Assembly (NCBI GenBank): GCA_964586775.1
Contig: CAZPJD010000106.1
Coordinates: forward strand, 1-7,859
From: JADLEX01 sp964586775
Lineage (GTDB): Bacteria > Lernaellota > Lernaellaia > JACKCT01
DNA length: 7,859 nucleotides
Direction: 5' to 3'
Under the pieces are notes generated by a model that was not told where the DNA came from, made no database searches, and saw only the letters and a program-made list of their open reading frames with translations. This document shows, one piece after another, positions 1-6,823 of this stretch (position 1 is its first letter; every line of letters starts with the position of its first letter). The position numbers and the translations under genes are program-made.

Positions 1-453
1 ATCCGCTATATCGAGGACCATCACCGCACGCTGGCCGACTATTCGGCGGAACTGCGCAACCTGAAGTTCAATTGGGGCACGGTTTACCTGCCGCACGATG
101 GACGGGCCAAGGACTTCCGCAGTGGCAAGAGCGCGCAGGAGATCATGGCGAGCCTCGGCTGGACGGTGGAGATCGTCGAGGACATCGGCTTGGAGCAGGG
201 CATCCAGGCGGCACGGACGATCTTCCCGCGTTGCTATTTCGACGCGACCGAAGCGGGGGCGCTGGTCAACCGGCTTGCGCGTTACCGGCGGCGTGCAAAC
301 CCTGAACTCGGCGTGATCGGCTCGCCGGTGCATGACGAACACTCGCACGGAGCTGATGCATTCCGGTATCTCGCGGTGGTGGCCGATCAGATGACGAATG
401 CGAAAGTGACGATCAAAGACCCCTACGCAGGATTCCGAAGGGCAAATGGCTAA
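1..453 (+). CDS. Phage terminase large subunit, C-terminal nuclease part (5' truncated by window)
   Basis: The reading frame is open from base 1 to the TAA at 451-453 and gives the last 150 residues; the N-terminal ATPase lies outside the window. The large terminase powers DNA translocation into the procapsid and cuts the concatemer with an RNase H-like nuclease domain. Seen here: a strand ending LPHDG (Asp at visible residue 33), then a basic turn and the GWTVEIV segment, and near the end HDEHSHGADAFRYLA, whose second Asp (residue 119) matches the terminal metal-binding Asp typical of terminase nucleases. Order and spacing fit the C-terminal third of a TerL. The stop overlaps the portal start by 8 bases, which suggests translational coupling and supports the identification, since terL-portal is the usual order. 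Any upstream small terminase gene is not visible. Confidence 0.9.
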   Translation: MRYIEDHHRTLADYSAELRNLKFNWGTVYLPHDGRAKDFRSGKSAQEIMASLGWTVEIVEDIGLEQGIQAARTIFPRCYFDATEAGALVNRLARYRRRANPELGVIGSPVHDEHSHGADAFRYLAVVADQMTNAKVTIKDPYAGFRRANG

Positions 454-2641
454 AGAGAGCAAAGAGCTGCTGGCGAAGATTCGCGAACGCTTCCGCATCA
501 TGAAGGATGCGGACGAGCCGAATCGGCGTGCGGCCATGCTCGACCTAAAGTTCGCCCTCGTACCCGGAGAACAGTGGGATGTGACGCAAAAGACCGAGCG
601 CGGCGAACGTCCGTGTTACGAATTCAACAAAATTCGCGTCACTGGCAAGCGGATCGTCAACGACATGCGCGCGAATCGTCCGCAGGGTAAGGTGCGCGCG
701 GTCGAGGATGGCGACAAGCCGACTTCTGAGGCTCTTGAGGGGCTGATCCGCAACATCTGGAACGTATCGGACGGCGATACCATCATCGACTACGCTGCCG
801 AGTATCAGGTATTCGCCGGCATGGGCGCGTGGCGGGTATGCGTGGATTACAGCGACGATACTTCGTTCACGCAGGACATTCGGGTAGAGGCGTTGCGCAA
901 TCCGTTCTGCCTGTATGCCGATCCGGCCTCGTCCGACCCGATCAAGCGCGATGCGGCGGATTGGATCGTTACGGACAAGATCAGCGCAGTCGAGTACAAG
1001 CGACGCTGGCCGAGTGCAAAGGTTGAATCGTTCGAGGATGACTCCTTTGACGATCAGGAGGATTGGGACGACGGCGAAACCGTCCGCATCTGCGAATACT
1101 GGTACAAGAAGCCGGTCACGAAGCGGCTGCTGCTGTTGGAGGATGGCCGCACGGTCGAGGATGACGGCGGCGAGCTGGATTCGCCTGTCAAGCAGACGCG
1201 CGTTGTCAACACGCAGGATGTCTACATGTGCATTGCTTCGGGCAGTGCCATTCTTGAGGGTCCGACGAAGTGGGCCGGACGGCAGTTCCCGTTCGTGATG
1301 ATCTTCGGTGAATGGGTCGTGATCGACGGCAAGCCGCAGTGGATGGGCATCACGCGGTTTGCGAAAGACCCGCAGCGGTCCTACAACGTCGCGCGGACAG
1401 CGGTTACAGAGACCATTGCAGCGGCCCCGCAGGCGAAGTTCTGGGCGACTCCGGCGCAGGCGGAGGGGAACACGGGTTTGTGGGCTGAGGCGCACAAGAA
1501 GCTATACCCGTTCCTGATGTACAACCCTGATCCTGCGGCCCCTGGTGCGCCGCAGCGAATGGGCGGGGCGGAAGTGCCGGTTGCGCTGATTCAGGAAGCG
1601 CAGATCGCCAGCGATGAGATCAAGGCGGTCACGGGCATTTTCGACGCTTCCCTCGGCAACCGTTCCAACGAGCAGAGTGGTATCGCGATCCGTGCGCGGC
1701 AGGCACAGGGTGAGATTGCGACGTTCAACTACTCCGACAACATGGCGAAGGGGATTCGCCGCACGTGGGAGATTCTGGTTGACTTGGTGCCGAAGATTTA
1801 CGACACCGAGCGCACGATTCGCGTGCTAGGGGTTGACGGTGCGGAAAACTACGTCAAGGTCAATTCGGTCGAGGTTGATCCGCAGACTGGGACGCTTAAG
1901 CCGCTCAACGATCTTACGCGCGGGCGCTATGACGTTGCCATCACGGTAGGCCCGGCGTTCTCGACGCAGCGGCAGGAAGCGGCGGAGATTTACACGCAGA
2001 TGGTGCAGGCGAATCCGGCGCTGTTCCCCATTGCTGGCGATCTCATCATGCGGTCTCTGGACTTGCCGTATGCCGACAAGATGGCAGAGCGCATGAAAAC
2101 CCTGTTGCCGCCGGCCATTCAGGAAATGGAAGCGAGCAAGAAGCCGGTCCCGCCGGAAGTGCAGGCGGCCATGCAGCAGGCAGAGCAGGCAATGGCGATG
2201 GCGCAACAGCATTCGCAGCTTGTGCAGGCTGCGGCATCGGAACTGGAGCAGGAAAAGGCGGCAGCGGACAAGGCCAAGAACGAAGTCAAGATCGCGGTTG
2301 CGGAATTCGAGGTTAAGCGTGCTGAGTTTGAGCGCGACGTGGCAAAGGCCCTCGCTGACATAGCCAAGCGCGATGCGGATAGCGCCATGAAGCAGGGTGA
2401 AACCGACAGCGCAAATGACCGCGAATCGCTGGCGCTCGAAGTGCAGAACGCCGTCGGCCAGATTCAGCAGCTCGCCGGCCAGTTCATGCAGCAGGCTGCG
2501 CAGACGTTGGCGGAGATTCAGGCGAAGCAGCAGACTAACGTAATCGTGCCGCCGAGGCCGCGAGTTGTGCGCATAGATTCGCAGCGGGTCAATGGCCGAC
2601 TCGTCGCGGTTCCGACCTACGAAGATCAACTGGGGGCGTAA
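446..2641 (+). CDS. P22-like portal protein
   Basis: A 731-residue protein, close to the length of the P22 portal (725). The portal is the dodecameric ring at the unique head vertex: it nucleates assembly, docks terminase and later the tail. The N-terminal part has the features of the family: early LVPGEQWD and RPCYEFNKI segments, the NDMRANRP stretch, an acidic loop (about residues 193-211) leading into VRICEYWYKKP, and a central region with GITRFAKDPQRSYN. The last third (about 555-695) is rich in Ala, Gln, Glu and Lys with heptad-like spacing, matching the long helical barrel of P22-type portals. The start at 446 has an AAGGG Shine-Dalgarno at 438-442 and lies inside the terminase stop region. 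A C-terminal tail after the helices (about 695-731) carries PPRPRVVRI. No frameshift is seen. A 316-codon open frame on the opposite strand is a composition shadow. Confidence 0.95.
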   Translation: MAKESKELLAKIRERFRIMKDADEPNRRAAMLDLKFALVPGEQWDVTQKTERGERPCYEFNKIRVTGKRIVNDMRANRPQGKVRAVEDGDKPTSEALEGLIRNIWNVSDGDTIIDYAAEYQVFAGMGAWRVCVDYSDDTSFTQDIRVEALRNPFCLYADPASSDPIKRDAADWIVTDKISAVEYKRRWPSAKVESFEDDSFDDQEDWDDGETVRICEYWYKKPVTKRLLLLEDGRTVEDDGGELDSPVKQTRVVNTQDVYMCIASGSAILEGPTKWAGRQFPFVMIFGEWVVIDGKPQWMGITRFAKDPQRSYNVARTAVTETIAAAPQAKFWATPAQAEGNTGLWAEAHKKLYPFLMYNPDPAAPGAPQRMGGAEVPVALIQEAQIASDEIKAVTGIFDASLGNRSNEQSGIAIRARQAQGEIATFNYSDNMAKGIRRTWEILVDLVPKIYDTERTIRVLGVDGAENYVKVNSVEVDPQTGTLKPLNDLTRGRYDVAITVGPAFSTQRQEAAEIYTQMVQANPALFPIAGDLIMRSLDLPYADKMAERMKTLLPPAIQEMEASKKPVPPEVQAAMQQAEQAMAMAQQHSQLVQAAASELEQEKAAADKAKNEVKIAVAEFEVKRAEFERDVAKALADIAKRDADSAMKQGETDSANDRESLALEVQNAVGQIQQLAGQFMQQAAQTLAEIQAKQQTNVIVPPRPRVVRIDSQRVNGRLVAVPTYEDQLGA

Positions 2642-3178
2642 ATGCTCCTGCTATTGACGCAGAGTTTGGCCGCAATCGCGGCCAGCGACTCATGCGCCCT
2701 CACACTGACTGAATCAGCCGCCGTAACGGTTTATGTGGCGGCTGCAGAGACGGCGAGTTTAACGCTGACGGAAGCGACTGCAATCGACCAGACGACGGTG
2801 GATGTGTCCGCGTCTGGCGGCTGGGACTGGTTCAACAGCGTCGATGCGGAGCGCACGAGACGGCGGGCGCGGCTCGCCAAGCAGGTCATTGACGACGGCG
2901 AAATAGCGTCGATTACCGCCGAGATTGATCGCGAAATTGCGCAATTATTGAGCCGACAAGAAGCGCTGGATGCTGAACGCCGCGAGCTTGAGCGATTGCG
3001 CACGTTGGCCCGTTCTTACGATGGAGGGGCTGTCGATGCGCGCTTTGACCGGGCGATTGCGATGGCGGCGAATGCTCGCAGTCTCGCGGCGGCTCGCGTG
3101 CTGGAGATGGAAGCACAGCGGGTGGTTGAGGAAGAAGAATTCTTGATGACCGCTGCATTGCTGGTCATTGACGACTAA
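2642..3178 (+). CDS. Unassigned phage protein with LTLTE repeat and coiled coil (178 aa)
   Basis: I do not recognise a named function. The ATG directly abuts the portal TAA, with GGGGG at 2632-2636 as the only ribosome-binding candidate, so translation is probably coupled to the portal. The N-terminus (residues 1-15) is hydrophobic but has no early positive charge, so a signal peptide is doubtful. Residues 20-24 and 40-44 are both LTLTE, a 20-residue period of the alternating type seen in beta-rich phage structural proteins. A WDWF segment (61-64) leads into a strongly charged helical stretch (about 68-125: ERTRRRARLAKQ, then EIDREIAQLLSRQEALDAERRELERLR) that looks like a coiled coil. The C-terminus is acidic and helical. 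Position between portal and scaffold suggests a head-assembly or minor virion protein. P22 has no extra gene here, so this is an insertion relative to that plan. Confidence 0.75.
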   Translation: MLLLLTQSLAAIAASDSCALTLTESAAVTVYVAAAETASLTLTEATAIDQTTVDVSASGGWDWFNSVDAERTRRRARLAKQVIDDGEIASITAEIDREIAQLLSRQEALDAERRELERLRTLARSYDGGAVDARFDRAIAMAANARSLAAARVLEMEAQRVVEEEEFLMTAALLVIDD

Positions 3179-3184
3179 CAGACT

Positions 3185-3200
3185 TCCGGCTGTTTCCGGA
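3185..3200 (+). other. Short hairpin in the scaffold leader
   Basis: In the 39-base gap before the scaffold gene, TCCGG (3185-3189) can pair with CCGGA (3196-3200) around a 6-base loop. There is no following T-run, so it is not an intrinsic terminator. It ends 6 bases before the scaffold Shine-Dalgarno (AAAGGTGAG, 3207-3215). It may be chance; a role in scaffold translation is only a guess. Confidence 0.25.
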
Positions 3201-3217
3201 TGCTTCAAAGGTGAGAA

Positions 3218-4039
3218 ATGAATACGGAAAATCTGGCCGTAGAGCCTGCTGTTGCCGAAGTTCAGCCGACCGAGCCCGTAGTCACGCCAAGCGCGACGGA
3301 AGGGCAGGAAGGCGCGGGGTCGGCTCCCGTCGCTGAATCGGGCGAGAAACCGGATCGTGACAAGATCCAGGAACGATTCGACAAACTGACAAGGGAAAAG
3401 TACGACGAACGACGCCGCGCGGATGCACTGGAGTGGGAGCTGAAGCGGTTACGCGAAGCTCAAGCGCCCAAAGATCAGGTCGCGCCTGACACCACGAAAG
3501 CCCCGACGCTGGAACAGTTCGGCTATGACGAGACCGCTTACCGCGATGCCGTAGAAAAGCACGCCGCGTCTGTTGCGCGCCAAGCCGCTCTCGATGCCTT
3601 GAAGGCTGAGAGAGAGCAGGAAGCGCGACAGTCGAAGGCGAAAGCCTTTGAGGAGCGCGAAGCGAAGTTTGCCGAAAAAACGGCTGACTATCGCGATACG
3701 GTCTATGACGATACGGTTCCGATCTCGGAAACGATGGCGGATGTCATTCGAGAATCCGAGATGGGACCGGAACTCGCGTACTTTCTCGGCAAGAATCGTG
3801 ACACAGCGGCCTTGATTTCGCAGATGTCGCCCATCCATGCGGCACGCGAATTGGGGCGTATTGAAGCGAAACTTGTCGCGCCGGCTCCCAAGCCTGCGCC
3901 CGTTGTCAGTCAGGCTCCGCCGCCCCCGCCGAAGCTCGCAGCGACAGAACCTTCGATTGAAAAAGATCCGAAGGATATGTCGGACGCTGAGTTTGCGAAG
4001 TGGCGGAAACGACAGATTGCACAACGTAGGGTTACCTGA
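3218..4039 (+). CDS. Head scaffolding protein
   Basis: A 273-residue, highly charged, helix-rich protein directly before the coat gene, the position and character of P22 gene 8 (303 residues). Scaffolding protein binds coat subunits, sets the curvature of the procapsid and leaves before or during DNA packaging. Seen: an acidic, low-complexity N-terminus (1-45, rich in Glu, Pro, Ala), a charged coiled-coil segment (about 47-83, KIQERFDKLTREKYDERRR), a second helical block (about 108-155), a Pro-rich linker (about 224-243, with five Pro in a row), and a short basic C-terminus after MSDAEF (FAKWRKRQIAQRR). In P22-type scaffolds the C-terminal basic helix-turn-helix is the coat-binding site, so this end fits well. 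The start has a good Shine-Dalgarno (AAAGG at 3207-3211). The stop lies 2 bases before the coat ATG. Confidence 0.88.
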   Translation: MNTENLAVEPAVAEVQPTEPVVTPSATEGQEGAGSAPVAESGEKPDRDKIQERFDKLTREKYDERRRADALEWELKRLREAQAPKDQVAPDTTKAPTLEQFGYDETAYRDAVEKHAASVARQAALDALKAEREQEARQSKAKAFEEREAKFAEKTADYRDTVYDDTVPISETMADVIRESEMGPELAYFLGKNRDTAALISQMSPIHAARELGRIEAKLVAPAPKPAPVVSQAPPPPPKLAATEPSIEKDPKDMSDAEFAKWRKRQIAQRRVT

Positions 4040-4041
4040 AC

Positions 4042-5238
4042 ATGGCTAACACGATTGTCACCACTGATCTGGTCGCGCGGGAAGTTCTCCGCGTCGCCCA
4101 CGAGAAGTGCGTTTTCCTTTCCACCATCAGCAGGCAGTACGACAAGAGCTACTTCGGTGTCGGCGCCAAGCACGGCTCGACGTTGCGGGTCAAGAATCCC
4201 AACGAGTACAGCGTCCGTTCTGGTCGCGTGATGGATGTTGAAGACCAGACCGAGGCTTCGCAGACCATCACGGTCGCTACGCAGAAGGGCGTTGACATGC
4301 GCTTCAATTCTGCGGAGCTGTCGCTGTCGATTGATGCGTTCTCGCAGGAACACATCGAACCGGCGACCAAGAAGCTGGTCTCGGTCATAGAAGCGGACGT
4401 GCTTCAGGGTGCGACGAAGCTGGTTTACAACCACGTCGGCACGGCGGGCACGGTTCCGGGCGCATCGGGCGACATCAGCATGATCGGTCAGGCTCGTGCC
4501 CGGCTGAATCAGTTCCTCGCCCCGCCGGATGGACGGTCGTTGCAGATCGATTCCGACACGATGGCGAGCATCGTGAACGGCAGCAAGACGTTGTTCCACG
4601 ACTCGGCGCAGGTCAAGGAAGCGTTCCGCGAGGGGTTCTACTCGCGCGGTGCGGGCTTCGACTGGTACGAGAACGAGCGCATCTTGGCACTGGCGAACGG
4701 CTCGGACCATACCACGGTCACGATCAATGACGGGTCCATCGCGTCAGGCGATGCGGCGTTGACGCTGGCGGGTGGCAACTTCACTGCCGGGTCGGTGTTC
4801 ACGCTCGGTCTTGCGGGCACGCCGGTCTATGCAGTGCATCCGGAAACGAAGACGGCTTACAGCTTCCTTCGTCAGTTCGTTGCGACGGCCGACGGCACGA
4901 CGGCGATGGCGCTGTCCCCGACGATCTATTCGACTGGCGCCAAGCAGAACGTATCCGTGCTGCCCGTTACGGGTGATGCGGTGACGTTCTTCGGCAATGC
5001 CTCCACGACGTACAAGAATGCCCTTGCTTACCACAAGGACTTCTGCGCGTTCGTGACGGCAGACCTGCCGATCATGGCGGATGCGGCCTACTGCTCGATG
5101 CGTTCGCAGGACGGCATTACCGTCCGCGTCTGGCAGGGCAGCGATATCCGCAACGACGAGCTGCTGATGCGTATCGACATCCTCTACGGGTACGCGGTGC
5201 TGCGTCCCGAGTGGGCGTGCCGCATCAACTGCACCTGA
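4042..5238 (+). CDS. Major capsid (coat) protein, P22 gp5-like
   Basis: A 398-residue coat protein of the P22 gene 5 family (P22 coat is 430). It builds the icosahedral shell with an HK97-type fold. Seen: the N-terminal block ANTIVTTDLVAREVLRV, the long region with TLRVKNPNEY and RSGRVMDVEDQTEASQ, then GVDMRFNSAELSLSIDAF, and the helical LVSVIEADVLQGATKLVYN. A beta-rich, Gly/Thr-rich segment at about residues 217-321 corresponds to the inserted (I) domain that helps folding and stability in P22 coat. The C-terminus (MRIDILYGYAVLRPEWACRI) is also typical of the family. The ATG follows the scaffold stop by 2 bases; TAGG at 4027-4030 is a weak Shine-Dalgarno, so coupling to scaffold translation is likely. 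The gene is followed by a strong terminator. Confidence 0.95.
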   Translation: MANTIVTTDLVAREVLRVAHEKCVFLSTISRQYDKSYFGVGAKHGSTLRVKNPNEYSVRSGRVMDVEDQTEASQTITVATQKGVDMRFNSAELSLSIDAFSQEHIEPATKKLVSVIEADVLQGATKLVYNHVGTAGTVPGASGDISMIGQARARLNQFLAPPDGRSLQIDSDTMASIVNGSKTLFHDSAQVKEAFREGFYSRGAGFDWYENERILALANGSDHTTVTINDGSIASGDAALTLAGGNFTAGSVFTLGLAGTPVYAVHPETKTAYSFLRQFVATADGTTAMALSPTIYSTGAKQNVSVLPVTGDAVTFFGNASTTYKNALAYHKDFCAFVTADLPIMADAAYCSMRSQDGITVRVWQGSDIRNDELLMRIDILYGYAVLRPEWACRINCT

Positions 5239-5255
5239 TCCTTGGGACCTTCCTT

Positions 5256-5280
5256 GGGGGCTTCGGCCCCCTTCTTTTTT
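5256..5280 (+). terminator. Intrinsic terminator after the coat gene
   Basis: Starting 17 bases after the coat stop, GGGGGC (5256-5261) and GCCCCC (5266-5271) form a perfect 6-bp GC stem closed by a TTCG tetraloop, followed by TTC and six T (5272-5280). This is a textbook Rho-independent terminator with an extra-stable C(UUCG)G loop. It lies inside the late operon, 13 bases before the next start, so it should reduce rather than abolish transcription into the downstream genes, unless an antiterminator acts. Confidence 0.9.
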
Positions 5281-5293
5281 CGGAGACTCGACT

Positions 5294-5509
5294 ATGGCGA
5301 CTTACGAAAGGCTTGATTACGGCAGCTCGGACGGGTGCCAGATCGGCGGCGCGGCGACGGACAAGATCGGTTTCTTCGGCGCAACGCCGATTGTGAAGCC
5401 GTCAGTGACGTGGCCCAATACCGGCACGGCAACGACCGCGCTGAATGAGACGAAGGTCAACCGCATCATGGCGGCCCTCGTCAACCTCGGCTTGATTGTC
5501 ACGACCTGA
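5294..5509 (+). CDS. Small GFFGATP-motif phage protein (71 aa), possible fibre/decoration subunit
   Basis: The gene has a clear ribosome-binding site (GGAG at 5282-5285, 8 bases before the ATG) just behind the coat terminator. The protein has an N-terminal half with YERLDYGSSDG and TDKIGFFGATPIVKPSVTW, and a C-terminal predicted helix ending in ALVNLGLIVTT. The 'GFFGATP... ALxxLGLI' pattern is one I associate with small phage structural proteins and the C-terminal ends of head- or tail-fibre proteins, where a short helix helps trimerise. Here it stands alone as a complete small gene. Location between coat and the glycosyltransferase gene supports a head-surface role. The specific function is inference. 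The next gene lies in the same reading frame, separated by this gene's TGA. Confidence 0.8.
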   Translation: MATYERLDYGSSDGCQIGGAATDKIGFFGATPIVKPSVTWPNTGTATTALNETKVNRIMAALVNLGLIVTT

Positions 5510-5545
5510 AGGAGTGGGGGAGGTCACGCCTCCCCCTATCCCTTG
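5509..5545 (+). promoter_or_regulatory. Ribosome-binding site with a hairpin between Shine-Dalgarno and TTG start
   Basis: A strong Shine-Dalgarno AAGGAG (5509-5514) overlaps the preceding TGA. The TTG start at 5543 is 28 bases further on, which is too far in linear form. Between them GGGGGAGG (5516-5523) pairs with CCTCCCCC (5529-5536) around a 5-base loop. With the hairpin folded, only 1 base before and 6 bases after remain, an effective spacer of 7. Structures of this kind are known to bring a distant Shine-Dalgarno to its start in some phage T4 genes. No T-run follows, so it is not a normal intrinsic terminator. The function here is inferred from geometry. Confidence 0.55.
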
Positions 5546-6814
5546 AGCAATCACTTCTACGATGAAGGCCCCGCAGCGACGGGCCAGAAGGTCATGCTGG
5601 CGACGCCGTGCTATGGCACGACTTCGGCGGCTTATACCTTCGCGATTGCGCGCAGCCGTGAGGCATTGCACGCGGTCGGAATCCAGACTGCCTACCTGCT
5701 CTTGCAGGGGAATTGCCACGTAGACGATGGGCGCAATTCCATCGTGCGAGACTTCTTGGAGTCGGACTGCACCGAGTTGCTGTTCCTCGATGCCGACGTG
5801 GATTGGGAGCCGCAGGCTATCGTTCAACTTTGCAGACGCGACTGTGACATTGTCGGCGGGGTCTATCCTTATCGTCGCGACGGCAGCGAAAACATGCCGG
5901 TGCGGATGATGGGCGGGGCAGTGGCGAAGGACGGACTGCTTGAGGTTGAGGGACTTCCCACGGGCTTCATGAAGATCAAGCGGCACGTCTTGGAGCGCAT
6001 GGCGAAGGTTGCGCCAAAGTATTTCGACAAGATTTATGAGACCGCCCTCGTGTTCGACCGTCCGACACCTGGATCGGACAAGGTCCGATGGGGTGGGGAC
6101 GTGGACTTCTGCAATCGCTGGCGAGCGATGGGCGGCAAGCTGTATGCCGACCAGGATTTGCGGCTCGGTCATACCGCGACGATCATCATGCGGGACAGTC
6201 TGGCGGCGCACATCCGTCGGCTTTCGGGCTCGACCTTGGCTCATGCGATCCCGCGCATCAGGGCCGGAATCGAGACGGAAGAAGACTACAACGAGGCGTT
6301 CCAGTACGGGGGGAACCCGTATGCAGCGGATGCCGGCGTGCTGGCACTCGTGACCGGGATTGCGCGCAAGTGTCGCGGCCCGATCATCGAGACGGGATCA
6401 GGGCTGTCTAGCGTGTTCATGGCTGCGGCGACGCCGGGAATGGTCTACTCACTGGAGCATGTCGAACACTACGCAGCGCAAACGCTGGCGTGGGCGGCGG
6501 AAGCTGGAGTCAAGAATCTCGGCTTGTGTTGCGCGCCGCTCAAGGACTTCTGGTATCACCTCGACAAGTTCGATCTGCCGGCGCGGTTTGCGCTCGGCTT
6601 CTGCGATGGCCCGCCGCGCATGTATGGGACGCGCATGAAGTTCTTCGAGCGGCTGGCGCCGGCATGCAAGGTGATCGTCGTCGACGATATCAAAACAGAC
6701 AACAATTTTGCGCAGGCGGTTCACTCGTGGGCGACTTCGCGGGGCATGGAACTAACGGTATTGGGTCGCGCCGCGCTGATTGCGAAAGCGGACCTGTTGA
6801 ATCAAGCGGCGTAG
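5543..6814 (+). CDS. Two-domain glycosyltransferase (GT-A type) / class I SAM methyltransferase-like protein
   Basis: A 423-residue protein with two enzyme-like domains. Residues 17-215 look like a GT-A glycosyltransferase: VMLATPCYG at the first strand, FLDADVDW with the metal/nucleotide-sugar DxD (D83-A-D85), GLPTGFMKIKRHVLERM as acceptor-loop segment, GGDVDFCNRWRAMGG (D186, D188) and a final LGH (H210). Residues about 270-415 look like a class I SAM methyltransferase: IIETGSGLSS (282-290) as the glycine-rich SAM loop, VYSLEH (301-306) with the acidic end of strand 2, FCDGPP (353-358), and KVIVVDD (376-382). The likely role is to add a sugar and possibly methylate it; the acceptor (virion protein, or host glycan) is unknown. 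The TTG at 5543 is the first usable start after the in-frame TGA at 5507. An alternative ATG at 5594 would lose 17 residues, but its AGAAGG is only 2 bases away. The methyltransferase call is less sure than the glycosyltransferase call. Confidence 0.85.
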   Translation: MSNHFYDEGPAATGQKVMLATPCYGTTSAAYTFAIARSREALHAVGIQTAYLLLQGNCHVDDGRNSIVRDFLESDCTELLFLDADVDWEPQAIVQLCRRDCDIVGGVYPYRRDGSENMPVRMMGGAVAKDGLLEVEGLPTGFMKIKRHVLERMAKVAPKYFDKIYETALVFDRPTPGSDKVRWGGDVDFCNRWRAMGGKLYADQDLRLGHTATIIMRDSLAAHIRRLSGSTLAHAIPRIRAGIETEEDYNEAFQYGGNPYAADAGVLALVTGIARKCRGPIIETGSGLSSVFMAAATPGMVYSLEHVEHYAAQTLAWAAEAGVKNLGLCCAPLKDFWYHLDKFDLPARFALGFCDGPPRMYGTRMKFFERLAPACKVIVVDDIKTDNNFAQAVHSWATSRGMELTVLGRAALIAKADLLNQAA

Positions 6815-6823
6815 GAGTCTGAC

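Noticed and set aside
545..1495. Long open frame on the minus strand (316 codons) inside the portal gene
   Set aside because: It mirrors the GC-biased codon pattern of the portal gene, its protein is Arg/Leu-rich with no recognisable motif, and the + strand gene is clearly real.
1826..2629. Minus-strand open frame (267 codons) opposite the portal C-terminus
   Set aside because: Arg/Leu/His-rich low-quality translation antisense to the helical barrel of the portal; a composition shadow.
2935..2946. Perfect 12-base palindrome AATTGCGCAATT
   Set aside because: It lies within the coding sequence of the 178-aa gene; one or two such palindromes are expected by chance in a window this size, and no second copy was noticed.
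3168..3196. TTGACG as a possible promoter -35 box before the scaffold gene
   Set aside because: The hexamer at the expected distance (TGTTTC region) is a poor -10 box, so there is no support for a promoter.
3910..4710. Minus-strand open frame (266 codons) across the scaffold-coat junction
   Set aside because: It spans two confident genes on the other strand, has no motif and has no operon partner.
5516..5536. Hairpin before the glycosyltransferase gene as an intrinsic terminator
   Set aside because: The stem is strong, but the following bases are TATCCC with no T-run, and the hairpin geometry fits a start-site spacer better.
5562..5730. ATG at 5562 as an alternative start for the enzyme gene
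   Set aside because: It is out of frame with the glycosyltransferase and opens only a short frame without recognisable features.
5402..6244. Minus-strand open frame (280 codons) opposite the glycosyltransferase
   Set aside because: Antisense to a motif-complete gene; no recognisable protein features.
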